A stretch of DNA of 64,000 nucleotides. Origin: Candidatus Saccharimonadota bacterium (GTDB lineage Bacteria > Patescibacteriota > Saccharimonadia > Saccharimonadales > UBA4665). The stretch spans positions 351,648 to 415,647 of the forward strand of contig PDRS01000005.1 in the NCBI GenBank assembly GCA_002746885.1, read 5' to 3'. Position 1 is the stretch's first letter. The number at the start of each line of letters is the position of its first letter. The position numbers and the translations under genes are program-made. Shown here in pieces: positions 49,031-57,252 of this stretch. The notes beneath the pieces were generated by a model that searched no databases, was not told the origin of the DNA, and saw nothing but the letters and a program-made list of their open reading frames with translations.

Positions 49031-49432
49031 CTAAGATAGACTCACCCCCCCAGAGGACTTCTCAGTTACCAGGCCAAGCAACGCTTGCACTGTTTCTTCT
49101 GTCGGCGGCTGCATAGCTTCTGGGTCGACAGCAACTTCAGGTTGCGGCTGGTGACCTGGATTGGATGGGTCAGGTTGTTTTTTAACTAGAAAATCATAAT
49201 CATAAGGCATGCTAGTAGCCCCATCGTCAAGCCAAAGCGTTCTACCAGCTTCTGAGCTAGCATGATCCCCAGAGGACAAACCAAGTAACTCCCACGTCAT
49301 TGTTTGCGCGACTTGCGTGAGCGATTGCAGAACTTCTTGCCTGCAGGCGGCAGCTTTAGGGTCGGGGGACAAGTACGGCTGGTGACCTGGATTGGCTGGA
49401 TTGGATGGATTGGGTCGTTCTTGTGATGTCAT
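49031..49432 (-). CDS. Accessory protein, N-terminal half (frame broken at a G7 run)
   Basis: 133 residues from the ATG placed 7 nt after a TATCAT box (49440-49445) with TTGACA 17 nt further up; the ORF-track start is rejected. Contains two related units: PSNPANPGHQPYLSPDP...LLGLSSGDHASSEAGRTLWLDDG and PSNPGHQPQPEVAVDPEA...LLGLVTEKSSGG, the second continuing into GRTLRLDD only if the frame shifts at G7. Pro/Asn/His-rich linkers start each unit. No membrane segment. Unknown family. Confidence 0.55.
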   Translation of the reverse strand: MTSQERPNPSNPANPGHQPYLSPDPKAAACRQEVLQSLTQVAQTMTWELLGLSSGDHASSEAGRTLWLDDGATSMPYDYDFLVKKQPDPSNPGHQPQPEVAVDPEAMQPPTEETVQALLGLVTEKSSGGVSLS

Positions 49433-49439
49433 GGCTAGA

Positions 49440-49468
49440 ATGATAGCATAAAGATTTCGTAATGTCAA
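49440..49468 (-). promoter_or_regulatory. Strong extended -10 promoter of the 49432 gene
   Basis: TTGACA (49463-49468), 17 nt, TATCAT (49440-49445) preceded by TGC, then 7 nt to the ATG: consensus and leaderless. Confidence 0.75.
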
Positions 49469-49634
49469 TACCCATCAGAGCAGAAGTATCCACCCACCAT
49501 ACATCTTGGACACATTTCACTAAACTAGAAAGGAATAGAAGAGAGACAATATAGAAAGATGACAGACAGTCTATTCAGCGGCTCCTTCTCCTGCGGTGTC
49601 CATATACACTCTCGCACCGCGAGAAATCGCACTA

Positions 49635-51071
49635 TCACGCATAAGGAAAGTACCAAGGACGTCGAGTCGTGTCGTTTCCAGACAACTGCTCCTGCACGAC
49701 CTTGTCATACGTAAACTCGCGCATCCCAGCACACCCAAGCTCAGAGCCAATGCCACTATCTTTAACCACAGACCAAGGGCACGGCGCAAACGACTGCAGA
49801 GGCTCATTAACCCAAACCATGCCAGTGTCACTACGCCGAGTGACATATTCGGCAAAACTCGCGTCATCCGTCCATACAGATAGCCCAAGGCCGTAATTCG
49901 TGCTATTGGCACCGGCAATTGCCTCGTCAATGTTTTCAAACGCAACGAGCTCAACAACGGGTCCAAACACATTTTCTGTCGCCAGCCTAGCATTCTTCGG
50001 TACGTCGCAAAGAACCGTCGGCTGGAAAAAGAAACCTTCCATATCCAGCATTGAGCTGCCACCGCATAGTACCTTGGCGCCCTTGTCTACGGCATCCTGA
50101 ACAATTGAGCTCACAATCTCGAACTGACGCTCATTCGCGATTGGTCCCATATCAACGCCGCCGCTCCAACCAGCACCCACGCGAAGAGCTTTGCTCTGCG
50201 CCACAACCCGAGGAACCAGTTCATCCCACAACGCGCTAGGGATAAACACCCTCTCGACGGAACTACACCATTGACCGCAGTTCGAAAAGGCTCCATACAC
50301 AATCCCAGCTGCCACCAAATCCAAGTTACTGACCGAGGGATCAACAATCAAAGAATCCTTCCCAGAAAGCTCCAACACAGCTTTTCGCAGACGCCGCCCG
50401 CAATCCTGGGCTACTTTTCGACCCGCAACGACGGATCCAGTAAAAGCCACTACGTCTACATCGCTGTTTACCAGCAACTCGCCTGTGGCGCCATCTCCGA
50501 CGACCGTCTGGACAACACCCTCAGGAAAACCTGCCTGATCAAACGCAGCCTGCAAAGCCAAACCACTCTCCGGCGTATATTCCGAAGGCTTAATAATGAC
50601 ACAACAACCGGCCGACAATGCCGGCGCCACAGCCCACACAACCTGCTGGACTGGAGCATTCCAGGGCTTGACCACCGCAACCACTCCGCGGGGTTCCCGA
50701 AGAATTCGCGCACGCTTCTCTGGAAGAGTCAGTCCGGTGAGGTCTAAATCTTCCGGCGCAAGAAACTCCGCAGCGTGGTCGGCAAAATACCGGAAAAACA
50801 CCGCCGACTTAGTCACCTCAGGAACCGATTCGCCGCGAACTCGCCCCATTTCGCGAGTGATCACCTCTGCGATAGCCTCAGCCTCGCCCTCCAAGTAATC
50901 CGCCACTTTATGAAGAAGCTGCGCACGTCTCTCGAACCCCAACATTTTCCATTCAGGAAACGCCCGACGCGCTGACTGCACCGCCTCGGCTACGTCGTCT
51001 TTTCCGGCCGCTACGAAACGTCCAGTCACTTCCTTCGTTGCTGGGTTGACTACGCTGAAATCTCTCTTCAC
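49635..51071 (-). CDS. Aldehyde dehydrogenase family protein
   Basis: 478 residues. The start is the GTG at 51071, which has GGAGG 5 nt upstream; the TTG at 51083 lies over that site. NAD(P)-dependent oxidation of an aldehyde to an acid. Motifs: PWNAPVQQVVWAVAPALSAGCCVIIKPSE (cofactor and oxyanion Asn), FTGSVVAGRKV, catalytic Glu in VLELSGKDSLIV, catalytic Cys in NCGQWCSSVERVF, and FGPVVELVAF. Resembles succinate-semialdehyde or gabD-like enzymes. It is one of few metabolic enzymes here. Confidence 0.93.
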   Translation of the reverse strand: MKRDFSVVNPATKEVTGRFVAAGKDDVAEAVQSARRAFPEWKMLGFERRAQLLHKVADYLEGEAEAIAEVITREMGRVRGESVPEVTKSAVFFRYFADHAAEFLAPEDLDLTGLTLPEKRARILREPRGVVAVVKPWNAPVQQVVWAVAPALSAGCCVIIKPSEYTPESGLALQAAFDQAGFPEGVVQTVVGDGATGELLVNSDVDVVAFTGSVVAGRKVAQDCGRRLRKAVLELSGKDSLIVDPSVSNLDLVAAGIVYGAFSNCGQWCSSVERVFIPSALWDELVPRVVAQSKALRVGAGWSGGVDMGPIANERQFEIVSSIVQDAVDKGAKVLCGGSSMLDMEGFFFQPTVLCDVPKNARLATENVFGPVVELVAFENIDEAIAGANSTNYGLGLSVWTDDASFAEYVTRRSDTGMVWVNEPLQSFAPCPWSVVKDSGIGSELGCAGMREFTYDKVVQEQLSGNDTTRRPWYFPYA

Positions 51072-51253
51072 ATCTTCCTCCAAACCTTTGGCACTGCTTG
51101 CCCTGAAGCTAGCTTACCACGATGAACTCCACCCCGAAAGCAAGCACGGCCATCACGATGCACTGAACCGCAAGACCTAGAAGAACCAGAAAACAGTCTT
51201 CTAACAGTAGTGAAAAAGTGTGATTTTGGTTTTGTATTCGATATGTGTCAACG

Positions 51254-52003
51254 CTAGCGGATGATTCGTCCGCCGTCGACGATCAGTGTTTGGCCGGTCA
51301 CAAAGTCTGAGTCGCTAGAGGCAAAAAACAAAATGACCTTTGCGACATCCTCTGGCGTCGCCAGTCTGCCCATGGGCGTACTCTGCGCCAGTTTGTCGGC
51401 AGTTTCTTTGCTGTAGTTACTCGTAAATAATTCCGTTTCGACCGGGCCGGGCGCCACCGAATTGATCGTAATATTGTACGGGCCAAATTCAGGCGCCAGC
51501 GTCTTCATCAGCGCATCGACACCCGCTTTTGATGCCGCATAAGGCGCACTAGTCAAACTACCGACAATCGAGGAGATAGACGAAACATTGACCACTTTTC
51601 CAGCACGCTGTTCTTTCATAGGTTTGCTCACAGCCTTGATGCAGTTGTAAGTTCCCCGCAGATTGGTTTCCATGTTTTTGTCCCACGCGTCTGGAGTCGT
51701 TTCGTCGAACGGCTGCGGGATCAAAATGCCGGCGTTGTTAACGAGAATATCGATTCGGCCGAAGTCTTCGATGATTTTTTGCATCATCGCGGCAACATCA
51801 TCGCCATCGGCCACGTCGCACTGCATCGCGACAGCCTCGCCGCCACGCTCTTTGATTTCGTCCACGACAGCATGCGCCGCTTTTTCAGAAGAATGATAAT
51901 TGACGACGACCGTGGCGCCTTCTTGCGCGAGCAGGCGCGCAGTGGCTCTGCCGATGCCTTTGCCCGCGCCAGTAACTAGGGCTATTTTGTTGGTTAGTTT
52001 CAT
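51254..52003 (-). CDS. SDR oxidoreductase (FabG-like)
   Basis: 249 residues; start at the ATG preceded by GGAGG, 23 residues into the ORF-track protein. Classical SDR: VTGAGKGIGRATARLL (cofactor loop), NNAGIL, catalytic Ser in NVSSISSIVGS, YAASKAGVDALMK (YxxxK), APGPVETELF. Likely 3-oxoacyl or sugar/alcohol oxidoreductase; the substrate is not evident. A TATAAT lies about 40 nt upstream. Ends on the same strand as, but 182 nt from, the ALDH gene. Confidence 0.9.
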   Translation of the reverse strand: MKLTNKIALVTGAGKGIGRATARLLAQEGATVVVNYHSSEKAAHAVVDEIKERGGEAVAMQCDVADGDDVAAMMQKIIEDFGRIDILVNNAGILIPQPFDETTPDAWDKNMETNLRGTYNCIKAVSKPMKEQRAGKVVNVSSISSIVGSLTSAPYAASKAGVDALMKTLAPEFGPYNITINSVAPGPVETELFTSNYSKETADKLAQSTPMGRLATPEDVAKVILFFASSDSDFVTGQTLIVDGGRIIR

Positions 52004-52111
52004 GCGACCTCCCTCGATGTTGGCAATGTTTGACGATTGGTTATTATACCGCGCAGCACCTACCGTACGCAAAGAAGCCCACGAGCCGAGGAAGCCGCGC
52101 CGTCTTGTTCA

Positions 52112-52155
52112 AAATCGGAGTTAAATCGGATTTAACTCGGAGTTAACTCCGATTT
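52112..52155. repeat. Nested palindromes between divergent genes
   Basis: AAATCGGAGTTAA (52112-52124) is inverted at 52143-52155; inside lie GAGTTAAATC-g-GATTTAACTC and GGAGTTAACTCC. Several overlapping dyads of one core, GAGTTAA, suggest a multi-site operator or alternative hairpins. It lies about 110 nt upstream of the SDR start on one side and 136 nt upstream of the 52291 gene on the other. Confidence 0.6.
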
Positions 52156-52278
52156 CGAACTGCGCACAAACACAACTACCTCTCCTACGGGTTTGCAAAG
52201 CCGAGTATTTACGCGGTGCAATCCAGACTGACCCAACGCGAACGGTGCATAACTATTCGCGATCCACTCGGCAGGAAG

Positions 52279-52284
52279 TATACT
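52279..52284 (+). promoter_or_regulatory. -10 box TATACT of the 52291 gene
   Basis: TATACT, 6 nt, ATG: leaderless arrangement. Confidence 0.6.
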
Positions 52285-52290
52285 TAGGGC

Positions 52291-52794
52291 ATGAGCAAGA
52301 TTTACTACGGCCACTCCTGGAACACAATGCTAAAGAAAGTTCGCGAACCCATTTCCGAACACGAGGCACGCCTGCGCTTCGAGCAGGGCCCGTGGTTTAC
52401 CGTCGTTAGCCTGTCCGAGCCTTCGTCGCCAGCTCCCGATTTCGCGATCGAGCTGCTGCCTCAGTTTGAGTTTGCCCGCGTGATTTTCTACACCGATGCA
52501 GGCTCGATAGCCAGAATCCACGATTTTGAGCCGCACGACGGTCAGCTCTTCATGGTTTCATCAACGACTTACACATACCCCGACGACTCCTACTATGGGC
52601 AAAGCAAGGCAAATGTGGTCGTAACTATCATGTATTCGCCCGACGGCAAAGCCACCTTGACCAAGGACGATGTGAGCAATCCGCAAGTGACCCAGGAAAC
52701 GCGGACCGATGTAGATGTTTCTGCGAACTGGGAGCCGATTCCTGAGTTTGGTGATTGGGATGGTCTCGCACGGTGTGATCGCTGGCGGGAGTAA
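52291..52794 (+). CDS. Hypothetical cytoplasmic protein
   Basis: 167 residues, acidic, mostly beta by appearance (FTVVSLSEP, FARVIFYTDAGSIARIHDF, QSKANVVVTIMYSPDGKATLTKDD). The start MSKIYYGHSWNTMLKKV is fixed by the leaderless -10 spacing. No membrane segment, signal or catalytic motif. No family recognised. Only plus-strand gene between 44.5 and 59.5 kb. Confidence 0.6.
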   Translation: MSKIYYGHSWNTMLKKVREPISEHEARLRFEQGPWFTVVSLSEPSSPAPDFAIELLPQFEFARVIFYTDAGSIARIHDFEPHDGQLFMVSSTTYTYPDDSYYGQSKANVVVTIMYSPDGKATLTKDDVSNPQVTQETRTDVDVSANWEPIPEFGDWDGLARCDRWRE

Positions 52795-52881
52795 GGTCAA
52801 CCACCGAGCGCGCAAAACCGCCATTACTGAACCCAGAAAACAGCCTCCCTAGCAACGTCAGTAGTGCTAATCGCAGTGCGC

Positions 52882-53343
52882 TTAGCGCGCGTCTTTTTTG
52901 GCCAACAACTTGCGCCATTTTCTCTGGCGGTGGGCGTAGAATAGCGTTGCCCACGCGTAGACAAACGGCGTTTTCCAGCCAGCGAATAGTTCGATTCTGT
53001 CGGTGTAGCTCGTTCTGTCGCCATCAAGTTCACGAAGGATGATTTCGTGATTCCAGACCGGTACGTGGCGGTTGCTCTCGTTGGTATATATTCTGTTCGG
53101 ATCAAACGCAACCACGCGTATAGTGTGCTGGCCAAATGGTATGATGCCAAATAATTTGGCTCGAAATACAAACGTTTCGCCCGCCCGCCACCGCAAGTCA
53201 TCCGCTGCATCCACCGGCGCAAAATAGATGTACGGCGCGGCTATGTATTGCAGCGTCCTCAGCTCCCCGAGCAGCGCAAACACACAGCTCTTTGGCGCCG
53301 GCAAGACTGTGCTTCGCTCGACTAGCTTACTGACTCGGCTCAT
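52882..53343 (-). CDS. SRPBCC/START-like domain protein
   Basis: 153 residues. N-terminal pattern LVERSTVLPAPKSCVFALLGELRTLQYIAAPYIYFAPVDAADDLRWRAGETFVFRAKLFGIIPFGQHTIRVVAFD followed by HEIILRELDGDRTSYTDRIELFAGWKTPFVYAWATLFYAHRQRKWRKL matches polyketide-cyclase/SRPBCC proteins, which have a deep hydrophobic ligand pocket. The ligand is unknown. It overlaps the DUF2834 gene by 17 nt and is translated with it. Confidence 0.75.
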   Translation of the reverse strand: MSRVSKLVERSTVLPAPKSCVFALLGELRTLQYIAAPYIYFAPVDAADDLRWRAGETFVFRAKLFGIIPFGQHTIRVVAFDPNRIYTNESNRHVPVWNHEIILRELDGDRTSYTDRIELFAGWKTPFVYAWATLFYAHRQRKWRKLLAKKDAR

Positions 53344-53704
53344 TTTTCCCTGTTTTTCTAGCGGAGATTAGGTTTGGCGTATCGTTTTCGTGTTCCGCTT
53401 CATTTTGTCGTTCGACTTGGTATAGAAACAGCGGAAGCCCCGCCGACACGCCAATGACCAGCGTGGCGATTATCGGTAAAACGTAGTGCTGAACGTCTTT
53501 TTTACGCTGCATGATATAAATACACAGCACGATAATCGATATCGCCACATCATAGACAAAAAACCGGCTCATCCTACTGGCAAACATCTGCTCAGCCATC
53601 AACGAGACGTCAAAACCGTTTGCCGCGATGAAGCCGCCAAATTCCCAGTAGGGAAAAATCGTCCCGATGAGAAAGAGTAGTAGATAGAGATGTGTTCGCT
53701 TCAT
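53327..53704 (-). CDS. DUF2834 membrane protein
   Basis: 125 residues from the ATG at 53704; the ORF-track ATG overlaps the TATAAT box. Three membrane segments (LYLLLFLIGTIFPYWEFGGFI, RFFVYDVAISIIVLCIYIMQ, VLPIIATLVIGVSAGLPLFLYQV) and the family motif PYWEFGGFIAANGFD. DUF2834 proteins are of unknown function and often occur with lipid or SRPBCC-type genes, as here. Confidence 0.8.
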   Translation of the reverse strand: MKRTHLYLLLFLIGTIFPYWEFGGFIAANGFDVSLMAEQMFASRMSRFFVYDVAISIIVLCIYIMQRKKDVQHYVLPIIATLVIGVSAGLPLFLYQVERQNEAEHENDTPNLISARKTGKNEPSQ

Positions 53705-53839
53705 TGTTTTGTACAACCCACCATAAGGTTCAGTTTTCATTATAGCGGATACGAATGTTAGGGTCTAAAATCCAGAAAGAAACCCTCTGGCGGTAGCGAA
53801 AAGTACGAGCCGAGCCAACGGCTCGCCGACGAAAGAGAG

Positions 53840-54535
53840 CTATGAAGCCTTTAAGTGCATCTGTTGCAATGTTTTCATGAGTGGCAAAAGCTTTCGCGAA
53901 TACTGTTCGTAGGCTTGGACGCGACTCAGCGTACGAGGAGTGTACTGCGCAAACAATAACCGCAAGAACTTGATCGTCCCCGTATCAAACGACCCGTCAT
54001 CTCGCAGGCAAAATGCCGCCGCCTCGTAGTCAAACTCGTAGCGTTTGTTTGCCTGCAGTTTTGCGCCTGCTGTATTGGTTTGCATATTTGGCGTGTGGCC
54101 GGCAAGACGAATGAGTTGGGCGCGAAACCAAAGTCCCACGCAATCCGCCGACACATCGTAGTCGTCAAGCGCAGCAAATGCATGTTCGAGCAAGTCATAA
54201 TACGCTCGTTCGAGCGCATCTTCTGTCACTCGATGGAGCAAAGCTATGAGCTCGTACCCAAGCATAGTGCGATTTATGTCTCGCACGATGCCTTCGTAGT
54301 GCCGCACCAGGCGCGACGAAACCAGCGTACTCACACTGCCCCGCCCTGGCAAATACGTAATTTCACTGGTGCTAAAAAGTTCTATACCGCCCGCCAGCTT
54401 GCTTTTTACCTTGCGCACCCCTTTTGCCATAAGACTCAACTTTCCAACGTCTGGCGTCAAAACCGTAATAATACGGTCGGCTTCGCCATAATTCACTCGG
54501 GTGAGCACGATTGCCGTAGTGCGTTTTTGCTTCAT
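53840..54535 (-). CDS. recO: DNA repair protein RecO
   Basis: 231 residues. The ATG at 54535 overlaps the stop of the response regulator (ATGA), so the longer ORF-track start is rejected. N-terminal OB fold KQKRTTAIVLTRVNYGEADRIITVLTPDVGKLSLMAKGVRKVKSKLAGGIELF is diagnostic. RecO loads RecA with RecR/RecF. The zinc-finger Cys set of some homologues is absent (only two Cys). Co-transcription with a regulator and a degenerate kinase is unusual for recO. Confidence 0.92.
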   Translation of the reverse strand: MKQKRTTAIVLTRVNYGEADRIITVLTPDVGKLSLMAKGVRKVKSKLAGGIELFSTSEITYLPGRGSVSTLVSSRLVRHYEGIVRDINRTMLGYELIALLHRVTEDALERAYYDLLEHAFAALDDYDVSADCVGLWFRAQLIRLAGHTPNMQTNTAGAKLQANKRYEFDYEAAAFCLRDDGSFDTGTIKFLRLLFAQYTPRTLSRVQAYEQYSRKLLPLMKTLQQMHLKAS

Positions 54536-54912
54536 GCGCGCGACCGCTCCGTCTGCGCGACAGCTTCGCAAAGCTGCCTTATGCAAACATGCGACTTGAC
54601 GAAAACGGTGTGCACATCGAGATCGCGCTGGAGCGCTTCGTTTGCACCGGCATGAGGATTGAGATATGAAACAAGCAGTATAACTGGTATATCACGCCAC
54701 TCGCTGTAGCTCCGAAACTCATACAAAAACTCAATACCATTGTGCCGCGCCATGTCATACGCCAAAACGACCGCGTCAGGCTGTGTTCTGTCGGCCTCGC
54801 CGACCGCTTGCTGCGCAGTGCGCACGCAAACGGTACTGTGACCGTCTTCCTGCAAGCCCGCCGCATACGTTTTGGCGAGCACAACATCTGGTTCAACGAC
54901 GAGTACATGCAT
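54532..54912 (-). CDS. Receiver-domain protein upstream of recO
   Basis: 126 residues from the ATG 2 nt after the stop of the kinase-like gene. Receiver fold with HVLVVEPDVVLAKTY (acidic pocket reduced to E-D), phospho-acceptor Asp in DAVVLAYDMARHNGIE, and Lys in VFVKSHV. No output domain. The divergence around the acidic pocket leaves phosphorylation uncertain. Overlaps recO by 4 nt. Confidence 0.85.
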   Translation of the reverse strand: MHVLVVEPDVVLAKTYAAGLQEDGHSTVCVRTAQQAVGEADRTQPDAVVLAYDMARHNGIEFLYEFRSYSEWRDIPVILLVSYLNPHAGANEALQRDLDVHTVFVKSHVCIRQLCEAVAQTERSRA

Positions 54913-54914
54913 AG

Positions 54915-55667
54915 CTACACCAACTGTAACTGCCGACAACGAGGCAACGTCGCCGCCAAGCCCGACGCATTATGATACCGCGCAACATGAAGCGTACTGG
55001 CAACCGCCGAAAGCAGACCATCAGCAATAAACACACCTGTCGCTGGACCGCTCACCAGCTCGCCATAAGGCTGTTGCGTCCAGCCGCCGAGCTGACGCGC
55101 ACGGCGCAACGCTTGAGTAGTCAGTTGCATGCGCTGGCTATACCAGCCCGTCACTACGCCGTATCTACTTCGGTGAGCGCCCAGTCGAACGACTTGGTTT
55201 TCTTCACCGCTTTCGGATTGCGCAGCAATAAAAACCTGCCCCAAGCTCAGTAGCGCCGACTGCATAATAGCCCTGTCTGTAATAACTGGCTCAAGCCGAG
55301 CGGGTACATCTACTTCAAGCGAAACGTGTAGCTGTTTTGCATACGGCTGAAGCAACTGCAACGTCTCTGGAAGCACGCTCGTCAGGGCAACTGGTTCCAG
55401 CTCTGGCTCAGCCGTGCCGCCATGCAGCCGCATCATCAGCGTATAGCTTTCGAGTAATTGCAACGACGCGCGGCTAATGTCTTGCACCGCCTGCCACCGC
55501 TCACTCTGGCTGTCGGTCGGCATACCGCCCGCCTGCTCACTCAACAGCGCCAGCTGTAACATGGCATGATTAACACCCTCAGCCAAACTCACAAAGAGTT
55601 TTTCCTGTTCGTTAAAAGCTTTGGACTGCCGACTTTTCCCCTGCACTGCTACCCTCTCGCTGTACAA
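54915..55667 (-). CDS. Degenerate histidine-kinase-like protein
   Basis: 250 residues, TTG start in the track. A helical dimerisation-like part (EKLFVSLAEGVNHAMLQLALLSEQ...VQDISRASLQLLESYTLMMRL) lacks the HExxxP phospho-His box, though VNHAMLQLALL could be its remnant. The ATPase-like part (LQPYAKQLHVSLEVDVPARLEPVITDRAIMQSALLSLGQVFIAAQ) lacks the N, G1 and G2 motifs of HATPase. So catalytic activity is doubtful. It may be a scaffold for the receiver next door. TATACT lies 13 nt before the TTG. Confidence 0.65.
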   Translation of the reverse strand: MYSERVAVQGKSRQSKAFNEQEKLFVSLAEGVNHAMLQLALLSEQAGGMPTDSQSERWQAVQDISRASLQLLESYTLMMRLHGGTAEPELEPVALTSVLPETLQLLQPYAKQLHVSLEVDVPARLEPVITDRAIMQSALLSLGQVFIAAQSESGEENQVVRLGAHRSRYGVVTGWYSQRMQLTTQALRRARQLGGWTQQPYGELVSGPATGVFIADGLLSAVASTLHVARYHNASGLAATLPRCRQLQLV

Positions 55668-55718
55668 ACTACTGAGTAGTAGTATAGCCGAGGAGCTGGC
55701 GCGTGGATATTGTGAAAA

Positions 55719-56387
55719 TTATGGCGAGAAGCTCGCGTTTGGCAAAATAATCTTGCTGAAGTCCGCATTAAACTGATTCGACTCTATCCAAAGTTTCAGC
55801 GTCTTGTCTCGCACCGGAAGCACCACCATGCTACCCTGTTTTGTTGGTGTCAACTGACCGTCAATCCGCACACCAACTTGCGTCGGTGTTTTTGGCAGTG
55901 CGTAGGGAGTTACTGTCACTTTCCCCTGTTTTTGCAGCCCTTTAAACTGAGCCATTGTTTGACTGTATGAAGTCGACACAATCTGTGCGCGAAGCGCAAA
56001 AACCGACTTTCGGTCGGTTGCCGACGGTACGTAGTCGGGGTTAAAGTACGCGTCGAGCGGCTGCCCTGATTTCGTTACGATATATGCGCTCCACGTTTTG
56101 GGATAGCTAATAGTTACGCTGCCGTACGTTTCTGGTCCGACGTATGTTTTCAGCGGCCGTTTGGCTGCCTCTGCGTAGTCTGCCGCGTCTTTCGCCTGCA
56201 CTTCTTTCGTATTTTGCGCAACTGCGGCTTTAATTTTTTCGGCAACATTGTTTTTATAATCTTGACGACCCAAAAACGCCCATATACCAAACCCGAGCGC
56301 CGCAACCAAAAAAACGCTCAGCAAAACCACCGTCACAAGAACTACGGTTGATCCCTGTTCATTTTTTGTATACTTCATACCGCTCAT
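55719..56387 (-). CDS. Membrane-anchored extracellular protein
   Basis: 222 residues from the ATG at 56387 (56378 alternative); the upstream 86 residues of the track overlap the methyltransferase gene and are discarded. One membrane segment (STVVLVTVVLLSVFLVAALGFGIWAFLG) near the N-terminus, a Lys/Ala-rich linker helix, then a beta-rich extracellular domain (SVTISYPKTWSAYIVTKSGQPLDAYFNPDYV...LKLWIESNQFNADFSKIILPNASF). The pattern 'YP-x-x-W...Y.NP.YV' resembles PsbP-like/lipoprotein domains, but I make no firm assignment. Confidence 0.6.
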   Translation of the reverse strand: MSGMKYTKNEQGSTVVLVTVVLLSVFLVAALGFGIWAFLGRQDYKNNVAEKIKAAVAQNTKEVQAKDAADYAEAAKRPLKTYVGPETYGSVTISYPKTWSAYIVTKSGQPLDAYFNPDYVPSATDRKSVFALRAQIVSTSYSQTMAQFKGLQKQGKVTVTPYALPKTPTQVGVRIDGQLTPTKQGSMVVLPVRDKTLKLWIESNQFNADFSKIILPNASFSP

Positions 56388-56574
56388 GGTAGCGCATTTT
56401 CCACCCCTAACGCAAGCAAATCCGAGCTGCCGCAAGAGCACACCCTCTGACGCTTTGCCGCAAGCGTACCAAAACCAAGAGAAAGACCTGCCAAGAAACT
56501 GGACCGCCGAAAAAGCAAACCACCAGGAAAATGCACAACCGCGTGCGCATATGGATCGGCGCCTTCGCCTCACC

Positions 56575-57051
56575 TCAGTACCGGTAGAGGAAAACGGCAT
56601 TTTTCTCGGCAGCAACAGCTTTTCCTGGCACCGTAAACGCCACACTCACGAGCGGTTTTTTGTAAACCTTCATGCGTTCATCAAGCCGCTGCATGTACTT
56701 GTCCAAGAGAAAAACGAAAACACCGTCGGCTGGCGGCCACGGCGTACGCCAAAAGTTTGCCCAACGTACCGTCACCATGCTGCGGTATTTGCGCGTTTTC
56801 CAAAGCGCCACGAGCACAAGCACGGGATTGATTTCAAAACCGATAGCTTTATACCCTTCCCGCGCAGCGGCCAGCAGCACCTTGCCGTCTCCGCAGCCAA
56901 GCTCTAGGACCGTCTGCCCTGGCTTCAGACGCAGCAGTGCAAACGCGGCCTGTACCTGCGGCGACATAGTTGGCAGGTACGGAGCACCAAAAAACACCAC
57001 CGCACCGAACAGCAACAACACAAACCCTCCAGCCCAAACAAGCCATTCCAC
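56575..57051 (-). CDS. Membrane-anchored SAM methyltransferase (FAM173/ATPSCKMT-like)
   Basis: 158 residues with a GTG start abutting the xseB stop. One N-terminal membrane helix (FVLLLFGAVVFFGAPY), then APYLPTMSPQVQAAFALLRLKPGQTVLELGCGDGKVLLAAAREGYKAIGFEINPVLVLVALW: SAM motif I (LELGCGDG) and motif II acidic residue (GFEINP). The arrangement is like the FAM173 group, whose human members methylate lysine on the ATP synthase c-subunit and ANT. Target here unknown. It is the last gene of the xseA-xseB unit. Confidence 0.8.
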   Translation of the reverse strand: MEWLVWAGGFVLLLFGAVVFFGAPYLPTMSPQVQAAFALLRLKPGQTVLELGCGDGKVLLAAAREGYKAIGFEINPVLVLVALWKTRKYRSMVTVRWANFWRTPWPPADGVFVFLLDKYMQRLDERMKVYKKPLVSVAFTVPGKAVAAEKNAVFLYRY

Positions 57052-57252
57052 CTACGCGTCCTGCAACTGTTTTTTTACTTCGTTTTCAGCGTGCTTCAAA
57101 TAGTCTTCAATATCTGCTACGAGCGCCTTGCCCGCCGCGTGCAGCTGCAAAGCCTTATCAAGCGGAACGTCTTCGCCCTGAAGTTGTGCGAGAATCCGCT
57201 CCAGTTCCTCTGTTTTTGCCGCATAGTCAAACTGTACAAATGTTTTACTCAC
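57052..57252 (-). CDS. xseB: Exonuclease VII small subunit
   Basis: 66 residues, GTG start overlapping the xseA stop (GTGA). Features of XseB: FDYAAKTEELERILAQLQGEDVPLDKALQLHAAGKALVADIEDYLKHAENEVKK. It binds the long C-terminal helices of XseA. Confidence 0.92.
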   Translation of the reverse strand: MSKTFVQFDYAAKTEELERILAQLQGEDVPLDKALQLHAAGKALVADIEDYLKHAENEVKKQLQDA

